DNA of 64,000 nt from Nocardia sp. CDC159 (GCF_023740735.1 NZ_JAMRXH010000003.1:124001-188000), one strand, 5' to 3'. Counted from the stretch's first letter, positions 19,131 through 30,358 are shown. Made by a program: numbers and translations. The notes: generated from the sequence alone by a model not told the origin.

Positions 19131-19473
19131 GGGCTCTCGCCTTCCTTCGATCCAAGCCTGTCGTTTTCGGATTCTCGGCAGAGCGCCTGGCAGGGGTGGG
19201 GCAAATCCGGGCTTTCGCCCGGACAAACCCTAAACCTCAACCATAGGGTTAGCGTTATGTCAAGTATCCGACTGTTGCGGAACGCTATTCGCACCGGCCG
19301 CAATAGGCGCGCAGGCGCGCCGAAACGAGGGACAGAATCTTGGTGTGATCCGTCTCGTCCGAGCCCGCCCCGCATCGTATCGCGAACGGCCGTCCCCGGT
19401 GCGGGGAATCGCTCCTCGTACCCGCCGTCGATTCGGTGAGCACCGAAAACTCCGTGGGCACAACATGTGTCAC
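19131..19473. promoter_or_regulatory. ftsQ-ftsZ intergenic region with ftsZ promoter
   Basis: 343 bases without a gene. The minus strand has TTGACA at 19264-19259 (a -35-like hexamer) followed by an inverted repeat with arms TAGGGTT (19244-19250) and AACCCTA (19226-19232), gap 11. I could not find a well-spaced -10. The high-coordinate half shows nothing clear. An independent ftsZ promoter would allow its higher expression relative to the mur genes. Confidence 0.55.
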
Positions 19474-20289
19474 TTACTTTACCGTCACCAGATCGGGACT
19501 CGAAACGTCGAATACCGTTCCGGGGCGCGACAGCACCGGTAGCACCACCGCCGCCTTGCGTTCGGAGTCGCCCGGACCGCCCCACAGCACGGTCCGCCCG
19601 TCGGTCAGATTCAGCGCGATATCCGAAACAGACCGCGCCACAACCTCTCCCACCTGGGCTCGCAGGCCCGGCGGCGCGGCGTCCAGCACCGCCACGGCGG
19701 CGCGGGTAACCGGATCGCTACCGCCCGGATGTTCGGTGGTGAGTTTCGGCACGCCGGGTGGCGGTGGCTCGATGGCGAATTCCGTGCTATCGCCGTCGAG
19801 CAGGTGTGTGCCCTCGGGTCCGTCGAAGAACAGCACCGGCATCCGCTCGTCGACGGTCACCCGCACCGTCGCCGGGAACACCCGCTGCACCCGCGCCGAG
19901 CGCATCTTCGGCAGCGCCGCCACCCGCCGCGCCACCGCATCGGTATCGATACGCAGCATCGAGATGCCCTCCGGAATCCGCAGCACCTCGCGCACCTGCT
20001 CCTCCGGCACCGACTTCAGCCCTCGGATCTCGACCGTGCGCACCGACAGCGCGGGGGTGAACCACGCCACGCCCGCCAGCACCCCCAGCATCGCCACAAC
20101 GGCCAACGACCACAGCGCGATTCGCCGCCGCGACAGCTCCGGAAGCGACCGCCCGGCACGCCGCAATCGCGCCCGGCGCAACCGCTCCCGCGCCCCACCG
20201 GGCACCGGATCGGAGGCATCGTCGAATTCGTCGATCTCGGCATCGATCGGCTCGTCGGCCCGAGACCCTTGTCCCGCACGACTTCTCAT
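19474..20289 (-). CDS. ftsQ: Cell division protein FtsQ
   Basis: Bitopic divisome scaffold protein that joins FtsL and FtsB-like partners. It is 271 aa. An acidic/basic cytoplasmic N-terminus (about 65 residues) precedes one transmembrane helix (ALWSLAVVAMLGVLAGVAW, about 68-86) and the extracellular POTRA domain (VRTVEIRGLKSVPEEQVREV, about 94-113). The FtsQ/DivIB beta domain ends the protein. ATG at 20289 is chosen as it begins a typical cytoplasmic segment. It follows murC by 67 bases. Confidence 0.95.
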   Translation of the reverse strand: MRSRAGQGSRADEPIDAEIDEFDDASDPVPGGARERLRRARLRRAGRSLPELSRRRIALWSLAVVAMLGVLAGVAWFTPALSVRTVEIRGLKSVPEEQVREVLRIPEGISMLRIDTDAVARRVAALPKMRSARVQRVFPATVRVTVDERMPVLFFDGPEGTHLLDGDSTEFAIEPPPPGVPKLTTEHPGGSDPVTRAAVAVLDAAPPGLRAQVGEVVARSVSDIALNLTDGRTVLWGGPGDSERKAAVVLPVLSRPGTVFDVSSPDLVTVK

Positions 20290-20356
20290 AGGTCCCCCAC
20301 TTCCGTGGCGGTCGGTTTTCGATGGGGCGTCAAGGCGACGACTGATCGGGTGCCTG

Positions 20357-21865
20357 TCACCGCCCGACCGGCGGACGCACCCGCAGGCCGTCGAGGATCT
20401 GGCCGCCGAGCATCGTGACATCGCCCGCGCCCATGATGATCACCACATCCCCCGGCCGGGCCAGGCTCGCGACCTGGCGGCCGACCCGGGACATATCCGG
20501 TTGGTAGTGCACGGGTTTGGTGACCGACTGGGCCACCAGCGCGCCGTTGACACCCGGCAGCGGCTTCTCCCGAGCGCCGTAGACGTCGAGCACCACGACC
20601 TCGTCGGCCAGCGACAGCGAGGTGCCGAACTCCTGCGCGAAAGCGGCTGTGCGGCTGTACAGATGTGGCTGGAACACCACGATCACCCGCCCCTGACGCG
20701 AGCGCGCCCCGTCGGCCGCCTCCTGGCGGACCAGTTCGGCGGCGGCCCCGAGCACCGCGGCCACCTCGGTCGGATGGTGGGCGTAGTCGTCGAACACCCG
20801 CACGCCGTTCTCCCGCCCGACGAACTGGAACCGGCGATGTACCCCGCCGAAACCCTCCAGGCCCTGCAGGATCTCGTCCAGATCGGCCCCGGTGTCGCGC
20901 GCAGCCAGCAGCGCGCCCAGCGCGTTGAGCGCCATATGCCGGCCCGGCACCGACAGCCGCAGCGTACGCGGCGCGGGCTCGTCGCTCAGCTGCAGCGTGG
21001 CCACGCCGCCGACATCGCGCGGCTCCCAGGCCAGCAGCCGCACCCCGACCGGAACCGGCGCATCGGCCAGTTCGCCCGAGCCGTAGCCCAGGACGCGAAT
21101 ATTCAGTTCCCCGGTCGCGATTCGATCCGCCACCCGCTGCGCCAGCGCCAGCGAGCCCGGATCGTCCAGGCACACCACCAGCAGCCCACCCGGCACCAGC
21201 CGCGCGGCGAAATCGTCGAACACCCGCACATAGGCCTCCACGGAACCGTAGAAGTCCAGGTGATCGGATTCGATATTGGTGACGACCGCGACGTCCGGTT
21301 CGTATTGCAGCAGCGAGCCGTCGGATTCATCGGCCTCGGCGACGAAGAAGCCGCCGGTGCCGTGATGGGCGTTGGTGCCCGCCTCGTTCAGCTCACCGCC
21401 CACCGCGAACGACGGATCGAAGCCGCAGTGCTGCAGCGAGACCACCAGCATCGAGGTGGTCGAGGTCTTGCCGTGCGTGCCCGAGACCAGCAGCGTGCGA
21501 TGGCCGCGCATGAGCTCGGCCAGCACCGCCGGGCGCAGCAGCACCGGCACCCCGCGCCGGTTGGCCTCCACCAATTCGGGATTGGTCTTGGGAATGGCGG
21601 CATAGGTGGTCACCACGGCGGTCGGCCCGCCGGGCAGGAGATCCAACGCGGAGGCGTCGTGCCCGATGCGCACCTCGGCCCCGCGCGCCCGCAGCGCCAG
21701 CACCCCGCGGCTCTCCTTGGCATCGGAACCGGAGACCGCGCCGCCGCGGGAGAGCAGGATGCGGGCGATACCCGACATCCCGGCCCCGCCGATGCCGATC
21801 ATGTGCACCCGCCGCAGCAGCGGCGGCAGCTCGGACGATCCCAGAGCCTCGTTCGTCCCGGTCAT
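20357..21865 (-). CDS. murC: UDP-N-acetylmuramate-L-alanine ligase
   Basis: ATP-dependent addition of L-Ala to UDP-MurNAc, the first step of stem-peptide assembly. It is 502 aa. The UDP-binding N-terminus is [19 protein letters not shown], the P-loop is [13 protein letters not shown] (about residue 118), and the domain carries [10 protein letters not shown]. The C-terminal domain begins near [11 protein letters not shown], a strong MurC motif. The ATG at 21865 overlaps the murG stop by four bases (ATGA), so translation is likely coupled. Confidence 0.97.
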   Translation of the reverse strand: MTGTNEALGSSELPPLLRRVHMIGIGGAGMSGIARILLSRGGAVSGSDAKESRGVLALRARGAEVRIGHDASALDLLPGGPTAVVTTYAAIPKTNPELVEANRRGVPVLLRPAVLAELMRGHRTLLVSGTHGKTSTTSMLVVSLQHCGFDPSFAVGGELNEAGTNAHHGTGGFFVAEADESDGSLLQYEPDVAVVTNIESDHLDFYGSVEAYVRVFDDFAARLVPGGLLVVCLDDPGSLALAQRVADRIATGELNIRVLGYGSGELADAPVPVGVRLLAWEPRDVGGVATLQLSDEPAPRTLRLSVPGRHMALNALGALLAARDTGADLDEILQGLEGFGGVHRRFQFVGRENGVRVFDDYAHHPTEVAAVLGAAAELVRQEAADGARSRQGRVIVVFQPHLYSRTAAFAQEFGTSLSLADEVVVLDVYGAREKPLPGVNGALVAQSVTKPVHYQPDMSRVGRQVASLARPGDVVIIMGAGDVTMLGGQILDGLRVRPPVGR

Positions 21866-23034
21866 CGACCCGCCACCTCCACCACGATCCGCGCCACCTC
21901 GTCGGCGGCATCCCGATGCCCCGCACCCGCCGCCGCCACCGCCATGGACGACAAGCGCGCTGGGTCGGTGAGCAGCGGAATCACCTCGTCGATCACATAC
22001 TTCGGAGTCAACTCCGCATCCGGCACGATTCTGCCACCGCCCTTGGCCACGATCGGGCGGGCATTGAGCTCCTGCTCGCCGTTGCCGTGCGGCAGCGGCA
22101 CGTAGAAGGCGGGCAGGCCGACCGCGGACACCTCGGCCACGGTCATCGCGCCCGAACGGCACACCGCGGCATCGGCGGCGGCATAGGCCAGATCCATGCG
22201 CGACAGATACGGCACCGCCACATACTTCGCCGGACCGTCCGGATCGACGCCGGAGATCTCGATGGTGTTCTTGGGCCCGTGCGCGTGCAGTACGGATATC
22301 CCGGCGGCGGTCAGCTGGGTCGCGGCCGCCGACACCGCCTCGTTGAGCCGCCGCGCACCCTGGGAGCCGCCGAATACCAGCAGCACCGGCCCGTCCGCGG
22401 GCAGGCCGAAGTGTTCGCGCGCCCGCGCCCGCAGCCCCGCCCGGTCCAGCGTCGAGATGGCCTCGCGCACCGGAATTCCCACGAGCTCGGCCTCGCCGCG
22501 CCCGCGCGCGTGCACGCCGGAGTCCGGCACCGCCGCCAGCACCCGCGCGGCCCGGCGCGCGCCGATCTTGTTCGCGATCCCGGCCTTGGCATTCGCCTCG
22601 TGCACCACCACGGGCACCCGGCGCCGCCGCCGCAGTCCGCCCCCCGCCGCGAGGTAGGCGGGCAGCGCGACATAACCGCCGAAGCCCACGATCACATCGG
22701 CCTCGACCGCATCGATGACCGCCCGCGCCTTCGCCACCGACGCCCGCACCCGACCGGGCAGGCGCAGCAGATCGCCGGAGAGCTTGCGGGGCAGCGGCAC
22801 CGGCGGGATCAGCTCGAGCGGATAACCCCGCTCGGGAATCAGCGTGGTCTCCAGGCCGCGCTGGGTACCCAGTGCGGTGATCCGAATGGACGGATCGAGC
22901 CGGCGCAGCGCATCGGCGACCGCCATGGCCGGTTCGATGTGCCCGGCCGTGCCGCCACCCGCGACGATCACCGAAAGCGTCCGTCCCCCGGCCTGTTCCG
23001 TGCCTCCGGACCTGCCGCTTCCGCCGCTCGTCAC
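21862..23034 (-). CDS. murG: UDP-GlcNAc:undecaprenyl-PP-MurNAc-pentapeptide GlcNAc transferase
   Basis: Converts lipid I to lipid II on the inner face of the membrane. It is 390 aa, GT-B fold, family GT28. [20 protein letters not shown] is the N-terminal glycine-rich loop binding lipid [17 protein letters not shown] follows, and [17 protein letters not shown] plus the [20 protein letters not shown] region bind UDP-GlcNAc. The protein is preceded by a Gly/Ser-rich leader of about 18 residues. It shares 4-base overlaps with ftsW upstream and murC downstream. Confidence 0.97.
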   Translation of the reverse strand: MTSGGSGRSGGTEQAGGRTLSVIVAGGGTAGHIEPAMAVADALRRLDPSIRITALGTQRGLETTLIPERGYPLELIPPVPLPRKLSGDLLRLPGRVRASVAKARAVIDAVEADVIVGFGGYVALPAYLAAGGGLRRRRRVPVVVHEANAKAGIANKIGARRAARVLAAVPDSGVHARGRGEAELVGIPVREAISTLDRAGLRARAREHFGLPADGPVLLVFGGSQGARRLNEAVSAAATQLTAAGISVLHAHGPKNTIEISGVDPDGPAKYVAVPYLSRMDLAYAAADAAVCRSGAMTVAEVSAVGLPAFYVPLPHGNGEQELNARPIVAKGGGRIVPDAELTPKYVIDEVIPLLTDPARLSSMAVAAAGAGHRDAADEVARIVVEVAGR

Positions 23035-24548
23035 CTCGAATTACCCCGTTCTCTCGCATGGTTGATCGGATACGTCGGCTCCCACGCCCGCGTGGTGCGC
23101 CACGACATCGTGCTGCGGCTCTCGCCGCGGCCGGGATCGCCGCGCCCGGCCGAACCGGCGCGCCGCCGCGCCGAATCCGAATCTATCGACCGTCGCGGCG
23201 GCGCGTCGGCGCCACCCCGCCGCCGCGCGGGCGGCAGTTCCCGCCGCGGGGGCGCGGCGCGCAGGCCGCCGCGGGCGCGCGCGGCCTGGGCCCGGCTCGG
23301 CGAGTAGACCTCCGGCTTGGGCAGCCGCAGCAATCGGCTGAACCGCCCGTCCTGGCCCGCGTGCAGCGCGGCGACCGCCTCCGGTTCGTGCCGCGCGGCG
23401 CTGGCGATGAGCCCGAACATGAACAGCGTGATGGCCAGCGACGAACCGCCCGCCGACACCAGCGGCAGCTGCAGCCCGGTCACCGGCAGCAACCCCACCA
23501 CATAGCCCATGTTGATCAGCGCCTGTCCGGTGATCCACACCGTCGCGGTCGCGGACATCAGGCGCAGGAACGGATCCACCGAACGACTCGCGATGCGCAG
23601 CCCGGTATAGACGAACAGCGCGAAAAGCCCCAGCACCAGCGCGCATCCGAGGAAACCGAGCTCCTCGCCGATGATGGCGAAGATGAAGTCGTTGTGCGCG
23701 TTGGGCAGATAGCTCCACTTGGCCCGGCTCTGTCCGAGGCCGCGGCCCCAGATGCCGCCGTCGGCCAGGGAGAACAGCGCCTGGCGCGCCTGATAGCCGA
23801 TGCCCTGCGGATCCTCGCTGGAATTCAGGAACGCGCGCATGCGGTCGGAGCGGTAGCCCGCGGTCATCGCCAGAATGACCGCGGCCACGACGCCGGAGAC
23901 CCCGATCGTCACGAACAGCCGCACCGGCAGCCCGCCGAACCACAGCAGCGCCGCCAGCACCAGACCGACCGCGATCGTGGTGGACAGATTGGGCTCCAAC
24001 ACGATCAGCAGGCACACCAGCAGTCCGGCGGGCACCAGCGGCATGAGGATCTCCCTGTAGGAGGACCGCTCCGAACGCCGCGCCGCCAGCAGATGCGCGC
24101 CCCAGACGATCAGGGTGACCTTCACGATCTCCGACGGCTGCACCGACACGAATCCCAGATCGAACCACCGCCGCGAGCCCTGCACCCGGGAACCGATGCC
24201 CGGAATCAGCACCAGCGCCAACGCCAGCACCGAGGCCGCGAACACCGGGAACGACAGCCGCCGCAGCACGCGCAGCGGAATCCGCAGCGCCACATAGAAC
24301 GCCACCACACCCAGCACCGCGAACGCCGCCTGCTGGATGAACAGCGAATATGCCGAGCCATCGGCCGAATACGCCTCGACGCTCGACGCCGAGAGCACCA
24401 TCACCAGCCCCAGCATGGTGAGCAGGGTGGCGATGGTGACCACCAGGTGGAAGTCCGCGAACGGGCGCGCCAGCCAGGCACCGAACCAGGTACCGGAGGA
24501 CTTGCGCGCTGTGCCCGATCCCGCCCTACTCCCACCCGCTGTTGTCAC
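23031..24548 (-). CDS. ftsW: Septal peptidoglycan polymerase FtsW
   Basis: SEDS-family glycosyltransferase that polymerises lipid II at the septum with PbpB. It is 505 aa with about ten transmembrane segments between residues 35 and 400. The conserved SEDS sequences include [53 protein letters not shown] and [11 protein letters not shown] basic Arg/Ala/Pro-rich cytoplasmic tail of about 100 residues follows, as in mycobacteria where the tail binds FtsZ. The start overlaps the murD stop by four bases. Confidence 0.97.
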   Translation of the reverse strand: MTTAGGSRAGSGTARKSSGTWFGAWLARPFADFHLVVTIATLLTMLGLVMVLSASSVEAYSADGSAYSLFIQQAAFAVLGVVAFYVALRIPLRVLRRLSFPVFAASVLALALVLIPGIGSRVQGSRRWFDLGFVSVQPSEIVKVTLIVWGAHLLAARRSERSSYREILMPLVPAGLLVCLLIVLEPNLSTTIAVGLVLAALLWFGGLPVRLFVTIGVSGVVAAVILAMTAGYRSDRMRAFLNSSEDPQGIGYQARQALFSLADGGIWGRGLGQSRAKWSYLPNAHNDFIFAIIGEELGFLGCALVLGLFALFVYTGLRIASRSVDPFLRLMSATATVWITGQALINMGYVVGLLPVTGLQLPLVSAGGSSLAITLFMFGLIASAARHEPEAVAALHAGQDGRFSRLLRLPKPEVYSPSRAQAARARGGLRAAPPRRELPPARRRGGADAPPRRSIDSDSARRRAGSAGRGDPGRGESRSTMSWRTTRAWEPTYPINHARERGNSR

Positions 24549-26035
24549 TGCGGGCTCCCGATATCTCCCTCGTCGAGCGCCTGCACCGCCGCGACGAAAC
24601 TGCGTCCCCGGTGGGTGTAGTCGGCGAACATGTCCAGTGAGGCCGCCGACGGCGCCAGCAGCACCGTGTCACCGCGGCGGGCGTATCCGGCGGCGATGCG
24701 GACCGCGCGGGCCATCACCGCGTCCGCACTGTCGAATTCGGACGTGAATTCCGCACCCATCACAGCATCGTCACCCGAAGCGAGCTCGACCACGGGGACA
24801 TCGGGCGCGTGTCGCGCCAACGCGGCCGCGAAAATCGGGGCGTCCTGGCCCAGCAGCACGGCGGCCACGAGCCGGTCGGCGACCTCCTCGACCAGATCGT
24901 CGATATGCGCGCCCTTGAGCTGACCGCCCGCGATCCAGACCACCTGTTGATGGGCCAGGATCGAGGTCCGGGTGGCGTGCGGGTTGGTGGCCTTGGAGTC
25001 GTCCACGAATTCGACACCGGCCAGTTCGCGCACGAACGCGGCGCGATGCGGGCCCACCTTGTGCTCCTGCAGGCCCTCCTTGACGAATTGCGGTGCCACG
25101 TCGATGGATCGGGTCAGCGCGGCCGCGGCGAGGGCATCGGCGACACCGGCCGGGCCGGGCGGGCTGATATCACCCACCTCGGCCAGGATGGCGGCCTTGG
25201 TGAAGGCACGATCGAGCAGTTTGCCGTCGACCACGCCGAGTTCGCCGTCGGCGGGCACACCGACCCGGAAGCCGACCGTGCGGCGCGCCTTGGACTTTCG
25301 CGCCAGCGCCGCCGCCACCGGATCGTCCAGGCCGACCACGCCGACCCGGCCGGTCAGCGCGCGCGCCTTGGCGGCGGCGTAGGCGTCCAGCCCGCCGTGC
25401 CAATCCAGGTGATCCTCGGCCACATTGAGCACCACACCGGCCTCCGGACGCACCGACGGCGCCCAGTGCAGCTGGAACGACGACAGCTCCACGGCCAGAA
25501 TCTGCGGACCGGGATTACGCCGCAGCGCATCCAGAATCGGCAGTCCGATATTGCCGCAGGCCACGCTGGCGATGCCCGCCGCGCGCAGGATGGCGTGGGT
25601 CATCTGGGTGGTGGTGGTCTTGCCGTTGGTGCCGGTGATCACCAGCCACTTGCGCACCGGCCCGTACAGCCGCGCCTGATCCACCCACCAGGCGAATTCC
25701 ACATCGCCCCAGACCGGAATGCCCTCGGTGACGGCCGAGACCAGCACCGGCGAATCCGGCCGCCAGCCCGGACTGGTGATGACCAGCGCGAAGCGGTCCA
25801 GTGCGCCGGGCTCGAGCAGTTCGTCACCGGCGGCGGTGGCCAGGCCCAGTTCGGCCGCCTCGGCCATCGCCTTCTCACCGGCGTCGGTGACCACCGGACG
25901 GGCGCCGATGTCGCGCAGTGGCTCCACCAGCGAGCGGCCCGACACCCCCCATCCCGCGACGAGAACGTCACGGCCACGCAAGAATTCGAGCATGGGCCCC
26001 GGAGATCGCAAGGCCCGCGGATTGTGTTCGACCAT
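24545..26035 (-). CDS. murD: UDP-N-acetylmuramoylalanine-D-glutamate ligase
   Basis: Adds D-Glu to UDP-MurNAc-L-Ala in the cytoplasm. It is 496 aa. The N-terminal UDP-binding domain begins FLRGRDVLVAGWGVSGRSLV, the P-loop is VITGTNGKTTTTQMT (about residue 130), and ELSSFQLHW and NVAEDHLDWHG belong to the central ATPase domain. FVDDSKATNPHATRTSI is the signature of the C-terminal domain. ATG at 26035 (MVEHNPRALR) lies 8 bases after the mraY stop and is preferred to longer starts that overlap mraY. Confidence 0.97.
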   Translation of the reverse strand: MVEHNPRALRSPGPMLEFLRGRDVLVAGWGVSGRSLVEPLRDIGARPVVTDAGEKAMAEAAELGLATAAGDELLEPGALDRFALVITSPGWRPDSPVLVSAVTEGIPVWGDVEFAWWVDQARLYGPVRKWLVITGTNGKTTTTQMTHAILRAAGIASVACGNIGLPILDALRRNPGPQILAVELSSFQLHWAPSVRPEAGVVLNVAEDHLDWHGGLDAYAAAKARALTGRVGVVGLDDPVAAALARKSKARRTVGFRVGVPADGELGVVDGKLLDRAFTKAAILAEVGDISPPGPAGVADALAAAALTRSIDVAPQFVKEGLQEHKVGPHRAAFVRELAGVEFVDDSKATNPHATRTSILAHQQVVWIAGGQLKGAHIDDLVEEVADRLVAAVLLGQDAPIFAAALARHAPDVPVVELASGDDAVMGAEFTSEFDSADAVMARAVRIAAGYARRGDTVLLAPSAASLDMFADYTHRGRSFVAAVQALDEGDIGSPQ

Positions 26036-26043
26036 CGCTGCTG

Positions 26044-27120
26044 TTACCCGACCTGAGAGAGGTATTCGCTGTAGAACAAGCCCAGTCCGACCGCCGAGGC
26101 GATACCGGCCAGCAACCAGAACCGAATGATGACCGTGGTCTCGGCCCATTTGCTGAGTTCGAAATGATGGTGGAAGGGCGCCATCTTGAACAATCGATTG
26201 CGTGTGGTCCGGAAGACCGCCACCTGCAACACCACCGATGCGGCCTCGGCGACGAACAGCGCGCCGATCACGACCATCAGCAGTTCGGTGCGGGTGGTGA
26301 TGGACAGTCCGGCGATCAGGCCACCGAGGGCCAGTGAACCGGTGTCACCCATGAAGATCTTCGCGGGAGCCGCGTTCCACCACAGGAATCCGATGCACGC
26401 GGCCGCGCCCGCCGCGCAGACCAGCGCCAGATCCAGTGGATCGCGCACGTTGTAGCAGCCCGCCTCGGCCTTGACCTCGCAGGCGTGGTAGTACTGCCAG
26501 AAGGTGATGATCACGTAGGCGCCCAGCACCAGGCTCATCGAACCGGCGGCCAGGCCGTCGAGTCCGTCGGTCAGATTCACCGCGTTCGACCAGGCGACCA
26601 CCACCAGGCAGACGAAGGCCAGAAAGATGATCACGCCCATGGACACGGTGTTGATATCGCGGACATAGGACAGGTGGCGGCTGGCCGGGGTGCGCCCGCT
26701 CGCGCCCGGGAACTGCAGCGCCAGCACGCCGAAGACGATCGCCGCGGTCAGCTGGCCGATGTATTTGCCCGCGGCCGTGAGGCCCAGATTGCGCTGTTTG
26801 CGGATCTTGATGAAGTCGTCGACGAAGCCGACCATGCCCAGTGCGGTGGCCAGGCCGAGCACCAGCAGCGCCGAGGTCGTCGGGCCCTCGGCGCGATAGC
26901 CGATGCCGATCAGGTGCGAACCCCAGTATCCGGCCCACATGCCGATCAGGATGGCGACGCCGCCCATGGTCGGAGTGCCGCGCTTGGCCTTGTGGCTCTC
27001 CGGGCCGTCGATGCGGATCTCCTGGCCGAAGCCGCGGCGGGCGAACATGCGGATCAGCAACGGGGTCAACAGGATCGACACCGCCAGTGCGATGCCCGCG
27101 GCGAACAGGATCTGTCTCAT
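26044..27120 (-). CDS. mraY: Phospho-N-acetylmuramoyl-pentapeptide transferase (MraY/MurX)
   Basis: Transfers phospho-MurNAc-pentapeptide to polyprenyl phosphate, forming lipid I. It is 358 aa with ten transmembrane segments. The cytoplasmic loops carry [26 protein letters not shown] (catalytic Asp pair), [27 protein letters not shown] and PFHHHFE, all standard MraY motifs. ATG at 27120 overlaps the murF stop by four bases, which fixes the start. Confidence 0.98.
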   Translation of the reverse strand: MRQILFAAGIALAVSILLTPLLIRMFARRGFGQEIRIDGPESHKAKRGTPTMGGVAILIGMWAGYWGSHLIGIGYRAEGPTTSALLVLGLATALGMVGFVDDFIKIRKQRNLGLTAAGKYIGQLTAAIVFGVLALQFPGASGRTPASRHLSYVRDINTVSMGVIIFLAFVCLVVVAWSNAVNLTDGLDGLAAGSMSLVLGAYVIITFWQYYHACEVKAEAGCYNVRDPLDLALVCAAGAAACIGFLWWNAAPAKIFMGDTGSLALGGLIAGLSITTRTELLMVVIGALFVAEAASVVLQVAVFRTTRNRLFKMAPFHHHFELSKWAETTVIIRFWLLAGIASAVGLGLFYSEYLSQVG

Positions 27121-28724
27121 CGGGCCGCCTCCGTTTCGGTCAGGTGCTGCGCGACCGCCCACAGACCGACGGAGTTCGAGGCCTTGACCAGCACCACGTC
27201 ACCCGCCGCGAGCTCGTCGTCCAGCAGTGCGATCGCGGATTCGATATCGGGCACGAGCACCGACTCCTCACCCCACGAGCCCTCCTGGACCGCGCCCTGA
27301 TGCATGCCGCGCGAGGGGCGGCCGGTGCCGACCACGACCAGCCGATCGACGTCCAGGCGCACGGCGAGTCGGCCGATGCGGTCGTGCTCGACCACCGATT
27401 CCTCGCCCAGCTCGGCCATTTCGCCGAGCACCGCCCAGCTCCGCCGCGGTCGCTCGCCCGCCTTGGACATGGTGACCAGGGCCTTGAGTGCGGCCCGCAT
27501 GGAATCCGGGTTGGCGTTGTAGGAATCGTTGATCACGGTGACGCCATCGGCGCGCGTGCGCACGTCCATGCGGTGCGCCGAGGCCACAGTCGCGCCGGAT
27601 AGCGCGCGGGCGACGGTGTCGAGATCCGCGCCGCATTCCAGCGCCACCGCCGCCGCCGACAACGCGTTGCCGACCTGGTGCTCGCCGTGCACGGCCAATC
27701 GCACCTCGACGCTGGAACCCTTGGCCGACAGGGTGAATCGGGCGCGAGCGGCCTCGTCGAGGACGACGTCCGTGGCCCGTACCTCGGCGCTCTCGGCCTG
27801 CCCGACGCGCACCACCCGGGCCGCGGTGCGCGCGGCCATCGCCACGACGTTCGAGTCGTCGGCATTGAGCACCGCGACGCCATCCGCCGGAAGCGCCTCC
27901 ACCAGTTCACCCTTGGCCTGCGCGATCGCCTCTCGGCTGCCGAACTCGCCCAGATGCGCCGTCCCGACATTGAGCACCACCCCGATCCTCGGCGGGGCGA
28001 TCTCGGTCAGCGCCTTGATATGTCCGTGCCCCCGCGCCGACAACTCGAGCACCAGGAACTTGGTCTCGGTGGTCGCGCGCAACGCAGTCCACGGATGCCC
28101 GATCTCGTTGTTGAACGAACCGGGCGGCGCCACAACCGATCCCAGCGGCGCCAGCACGCCCGCCAACAAATCCTTGGTCGAGGTCTTCCCCGACGACCCG
28201 GTGATCCCGACAACGGTCAGCCCGTTCTCCGCCACCAGCCGATCCACCACCACCCGAGCCAGTCTGCCCAGCGCGGCCAGCACCGCCGCCCCCGAACCAT
28301 CCGCGTCGTGCGCCAGCGCATACGCCGTGCCGGTGGGCGCGTCTTTCGACTCCCCAGCACGCGCACCCCTCGACTCCCCGGCACGCGCATCCCTCGACTC
28401 CCCGGCACGCGCATCCCTCGACTCCCCGGCACGCGCATCCCTCGACTCCCCGGCACGCTTTTCGCCGGGGAGCGGCTCGACGACGATCGCGGGCACGCCC
28501 ACCGGCCGCGCGGCCAGTACCGCTACCGCGCCCGCCGCGACTGCCGCGGCGGCGAAGTCGTGGCCGTCGACTCGTTCGCCCGGCAGGGCCAGGAACAGGC
28601 CGCCGGGTTCGATTCGGCGCGAATCGAATTCGACCGCGCCGGTCACCGTCACCGCGGGGTCGGGCACATCGTGCAGCGTCCCGCCGACGACGTCCGCGAT
28701 CTCCCGCAGGGTCATCTCGATCAT
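27117..28724 (-). CDS. murF: UDP-MurNAc-tripeptide D-alanyl-D-alanine ligase with in-frame repeat insertion
   Basis: Adds D-Ala-D-Ala to complete the pentapeptide. It is 535 aa. The N-terminal domain (residues 1-83) has [23 protein letters not shown]. The P-loop is [16 protein letters not shown] (about residue 172), [12 protein letters not shown] marks the C-terminal domain. Residues about 86-131 are an insertion of five to six copies of AGESRDAR, encoded by a 24-bp array, in the linker between the N-terminal and ATPase domains. All catalytic motifs are intact, so the enzyme is probably active; the insert is likely a disordered, charged loop. The start overlaps murE by four bases. Confidence 0.95.
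   Translation of the reverse strand: MIEMTLREIADVVGGTLHDVPDPAVTVTGAVEFDSRRIEPGGLFLALPGERVDGHDFAAAAVAAGAVAVLAARPVGVPAIVVEPLPGEKRAGESRDARAGESRDARAGESRDARAGESRGARAGESKDAPTGTAYALAHDADGSGAAVLAALGRLARVVVDRLVAENGLTVVGITGSSGKTSTKDLLAGVLAPLGSVVAPPGSFNNEIGHPWTALRATTETKFLVLELSARGHGHIKALTEIAPPRIGVVLNVGTAHLGEFGSREAIAQAKGELVEALPADGVAVLNADDSNVVAMAARTAARVVRVGQAESAEVRATDVVLDEAARARFTLSAKGSSVEVRLAVHGEHQVGNALSAAAVALECGADLDTVARALSGATVASAHRMDVRTRADGVTVINDSYNANPDSMRAALKALVTMSKAGERPRRSWAVLGEMAELGEESVVEHDRIGRLAVRLDVDRLVVVGTGRPSRGMHQGAVQEGSWGEESVLVPDIESAIALLDDELAAGDVVLVKASNSVGLWAVAQHLTETEAAR
28342..28470. repeat. 24-bp tandem array inside murF, with hairpin
   Basis: Plus-strand unit CGACTCCCCGGCACGCGCAT + CCCT, three near-identical copies with a variant copy at each end. 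At its high-coordinate edge CCCCGGC (28448-28454) and GCCGGGG (28464-28470) form a hairpin with a 9-base loop. The 12-mer CGACTCCCCGGC is also the core of the array at 49920-50060, which links the two sites. The period is a multiple of three, so the murF frame is preserved. Confidence 0.9.
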
Positions 28725-30358
28725 GAAACCGTCAGGTCCTTCGTTTTCCGAGAGAGGGCCTCCGCCAGCACCTCGCGGTCGTCGAACGGATACTTCACAC
28801 CCGCTATCTCCTGCCCCGTCTCGTGTCCCTTGCCCGCCACCAGCACCACATCGCCGGACTGGGCCCAGTCGACGGCGGCGGCGATGGCCGCGGCGCGATC
28901 GCCGATCTCGGTGACCTCGCCGCGCTCGGCCTCCGCGATGCCCTCCGCACCCGCGCGCACCGCCGCCCGGATGGCCGCCGGTTCCTCGCTGCGCGGATTG
29001 TCGTCGGTAATGATCAGCAGGTCCGCGCCGCGCGCGGCGGCCGCACCCATGAGCGGGCGCTTGCCGGAATCCCGGTCACCGCCGGCGCCCACCACCACGG
29101 CCAAGCGACCGCCCGTCTCCTTCAGGTGCGCGCGCAACGTGGCGATCACCGATTCGACGGCCTCCGGCTTGTGCGCGTAGTCGACCACCGCCAGGAAATC
29201 CTGACCGCGATCCACCCGCTGCATCCGACCCGGCACATCGACCTCGGCCAATGCGGCCGCCGCGGTCTCGGCGGATACCCCCGCCGCCGCGCATACGGCC
29301 ACCGCGAGCAGCCCGTTGGCGACGTTGTAGTCCCCCGGGAGCCGCAGGCGCACATCGACTTTCGCATCCGGCCCGGTAGCGGTGAACTCCTGGCCGCCGC
29401 CCGGCAGCGAGGCGACCTCGCCGACCGACCAGTCGGGCTCGGCCTCACCGGTCGGGCTCGGCTTGGTCGCCGCGGTGATCACGGAGGTCCGCCCGCCGAT
29501 CTCGCGAACCAGGCGCTTACCCCAGGGGTTGTCGATACACACCACGCTGGTGCTCGCCGCGACCGGCGACTCCGGTTCGAACAGCCGCCGCTTGGCCGCG
29601 AAGTAGTCCTCGAAGTCGGCGTGGAAGTCCAGATGGTCCTGGGAGAGATTGGTGAACGCGCCGACCGCGAACCGCACCCCGTCCACCCGGCCCAGCGCCA
29701 GCGCGTGACTGGACACCTCCATCACCACCGCCTGCACGCCCCGCTCGACCATGAGCGCGAACATGGCGTGCAACTGCGGCGCCTCGGGCGTGGTCAGCGC
29801 GCTCGGCACCCGCTGCCCGCCGATGCGGGTCTCGATGGTGCCGATCAGTGCCGTCGACAGCCCGCCCGCCGCCAGGCCCGCCTCGATCAGATAGGAGGTG
29901 GTGGTCTTACCGGAGGTACCGGTGATGCCGATCACTCGCAGCCGCTCGGACGGATCGCCGTAGATGGTCGCCGAGATCTCCCCCAGCACCGCGCGCGGTT
30001 CGTCGTGGACCAGCACCGGAACATCGATCTCGCCGATCAGCTCCGCCCCGGCCGGGTCGGTGAGCACGGCCACCGCGCCCCGCTCGACGGCATCGCGCGC
30101 GAAGCGCGCGCCGTGCGCGTGCGCCCCGGCCAGACCGGCGAACAGGTCCCCGGGCTGCACGGCATTGGAACGCTGCTCGATACCGGTGACGGCGAGGTCG
30201 CCGATTTCGCCTGCGCTCGGGCGAATGCCCGTGCGCTCGGCGAGGGTCCGCAGGGCTGTGGTCGGCGGCACGGCCGGACGCAGCACCTGCGGGCTGGGCT
30301 GCACGGGCACGAAGCTCCTTTCGATGGACGACGGTTCCGGGTTCAGCGGTTCCGGCAA
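28721..30358 (-). CDS. murE: UDP-MurNAc-L-Ala-D-Glu:meso-diaminopimelate ligase
   Basis: Adds the third stem-peptide residue. It is 545 aa. The P-loop is VIGITGTSGKTTTSYLIEAG (about residue 146), and NLSQDHLDFHADFEDYFAAK carries the carbamylated-Lys region. The amino-acid selecting loop reads TDDNPRSEEP; DNPR is the signature for meso-diaminopimelate rather than lysine. That fits the A1-gamma wall of mycolic-acid actinomycetes. The start at ATG 30358 gives an N-terminal extension of about 40 residues, common in actinobacteria; a later start is possible. Confidence 0.96.
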   Translation of the reverse strand: MPEPLNPEPSSIERSFVPVQPSPQVLRPAVPPTTALRTLAERTGIRPSAGEIGDLAVTGIEQRSNAVQPGDLFAGLAGAHAHGARFARDAVERGAVAVLTDPAGAELIGEIDVPVLVHDEPRAVLGEISATIYGDPSERLRVIGITGTSGKTTTSYLIEAGLAAGGLSTALIGTIETRIGGQRVPSALTTPEAPQLHAMFALMVERGVQAVVMEVSSHALALGRVDGVRFAVGAFTNLSQDHLDFHADFEDYFAAKRRLFEPESPVAASTSVVCIDNPWGKRLVREIGGRTSVITAATKPSPTGEAEPDWSVGEVASLPGGGQEFTATGPDAKVDVRLRLPGDYNVANGLLAVAVCAAAGVSAETAAAALAEVDVPGRMQRVDRGQDFLAVVDYAHKPEAVESVIATLRAHLKETGGRLAVVVGAGGDRDSGKRPLMGAAAARGADLLIITDDNPRSEEPAAIRAAVRAGAEGIAEAERGEVTEIGDRAAAIAAAVDWAQSGDVVLVAGKGHETGQEIAGVKYPFDDREVLAEALSRKTKDLTVS

